Source: Tyto alba
Lineage: Eukaryota > Chordata > Aves > Strigiformes > Tytonidae
Direction: 5' to 3'
Assembly (NCBI RefSeq): GCF_018691265.1
Contig: NW_024881278.1
Coordinates: 3,796,001 to 3,860,000, forward strand
DNA: 64,000 nucleotides
Shown piece after piece: positions 63,561 through 64,000 of the stretch. Within the stretch, counting starts at the first letter, position 1. Every line of letters starts with the position of its first letter. A program made the position numbers and the translations under genes. The notes below the pieces were generated by a model, which was not told where the DNA came from, ran no database searches, and was given only the letters and a program-made list of their open reading frames with translations.

Positions 63561-64000
63561 GAAATCAGCCTGTCCCTCTTAATAACCGGGGCACTCTCCC
63601 GTAGAGCTGGACTTGCTTGCTGGGGGGTGGCCATCCTGAGCCATTGTTTCATTTTCTGGTTGTTTTTCCCATAACCTTTGTTGGTGTAACCCAATACAGT
63701 CATGCGCTCAACAAGCCACAAAGCCCGTGCTTGATGGGGTGTTAACAGGCTGTAACAGAGCAGCTTCAAAATCACCATATGCATAGGAAAGAGTACTTGA
63801 GAGATCAGCCAGCTACCATTTTAAACAAAATATCTTTCCCAGCATTACATGTAATACTTCAATAAGTTCAGAAGATAAGAGGAGAGGGAAAAAAAAGTTT
63901 CCTAGTGTCACCCACATAAGCGGTACCTTTCTGCATCCTGAAAGCTTGCCTTTTCCTGCATGGATGGCAGATACGCTGCTGACAATAACCATCCTATTGC
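63561..64000. other. Non-coding, nothing firm
   Basis: Unique sequence to the right edge. A 12-bp palindrome ATTACATGTAAT sits at 63844-63855. If the CpG pocket is a promoter, a transcript start could lie here or to its left. Confidence 0.5.

Overview
The window looks like non-coding nuclear DNA from a vertebrate, most likely a bird or another sauropsid. It is AT-leaning and CpG-poor by eye, with no operon-like packing of open reading frames. The longest open frame is 172 codons and none of the frames resembles a protein I recognise. Long tetranucleotide microsatellites, many 12-27 bp A or T tracts and no visible Alu, B1 or L1 sequence argue against a mammal, where nearly half of 64 kb would normally be interspersed repeat. 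One short CR1-like phrase and a decayed tRNA-derived element fit a bird or reptile. The species and locus cannot be named from sequence alone. The window is best read as an intergenic or long-intron segment.

Layout. 1-20 kb: AT-rich unique sequence with GC-richer pockets near 1.1-1.4, 3.6-4.2, 6.0-6.4 and 10.5-11.8 kb, and a 32-bp perfect alternating purine-pyrimidine palindrome at 15,005. 20-27.3 kb is the densest stretch: a CpG-rich pocket with a TCTCGCGAG site (20.03-20.32 kb), a palindromic cAMP-response element (24,727), an A15/(ATTT)6 tract (25.3 kb), a perfect oestrogen-response-element palindrome inside enhancer-like AT-rich sequence (26,189), a 27-T run and a 283-bp interrupted GATA microsatellite. 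27.3-49.5 kb: mostly featureless, with an inverted pair of nuclear-receptor half-sites at 35.3 kb and a pyrimidine-rich block at 36.6-37.1 kb. 49.55-50.2 kb: a decayed tRNA-Gly-like segment followed by a GC-richer body and a T18/(GTTT)6 tail, then an L2/MIR-like phrase. 52.6-53.4 kb: two GC-rich pockets and a TTTG repeat. 56.5-56.7 kb: a compound GGAT/GGGA/GGGT microsatellite with two G-quadruplex motifs. 61.2 kb: an A/C-rich AAAC tract. 63.4-63.6 kb: a strongly CpG-dense pocket near the right edge.

No protein-coding gene, functional RNA gene, CRISPR array or intact mobile element is called. Anything functional here is most plausibly cis-regulatory, and the best candidates are the 24.7-26.4 kb cluster and the CpG-rich pockets at 20.0-20.3 and 63.4-63.6 kb. 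I did not find a new multi-gene system. The unusual content is structural DNA (palindrome, G-quadruplex array, interrupted GATA array) and exact regulatory palindromes.
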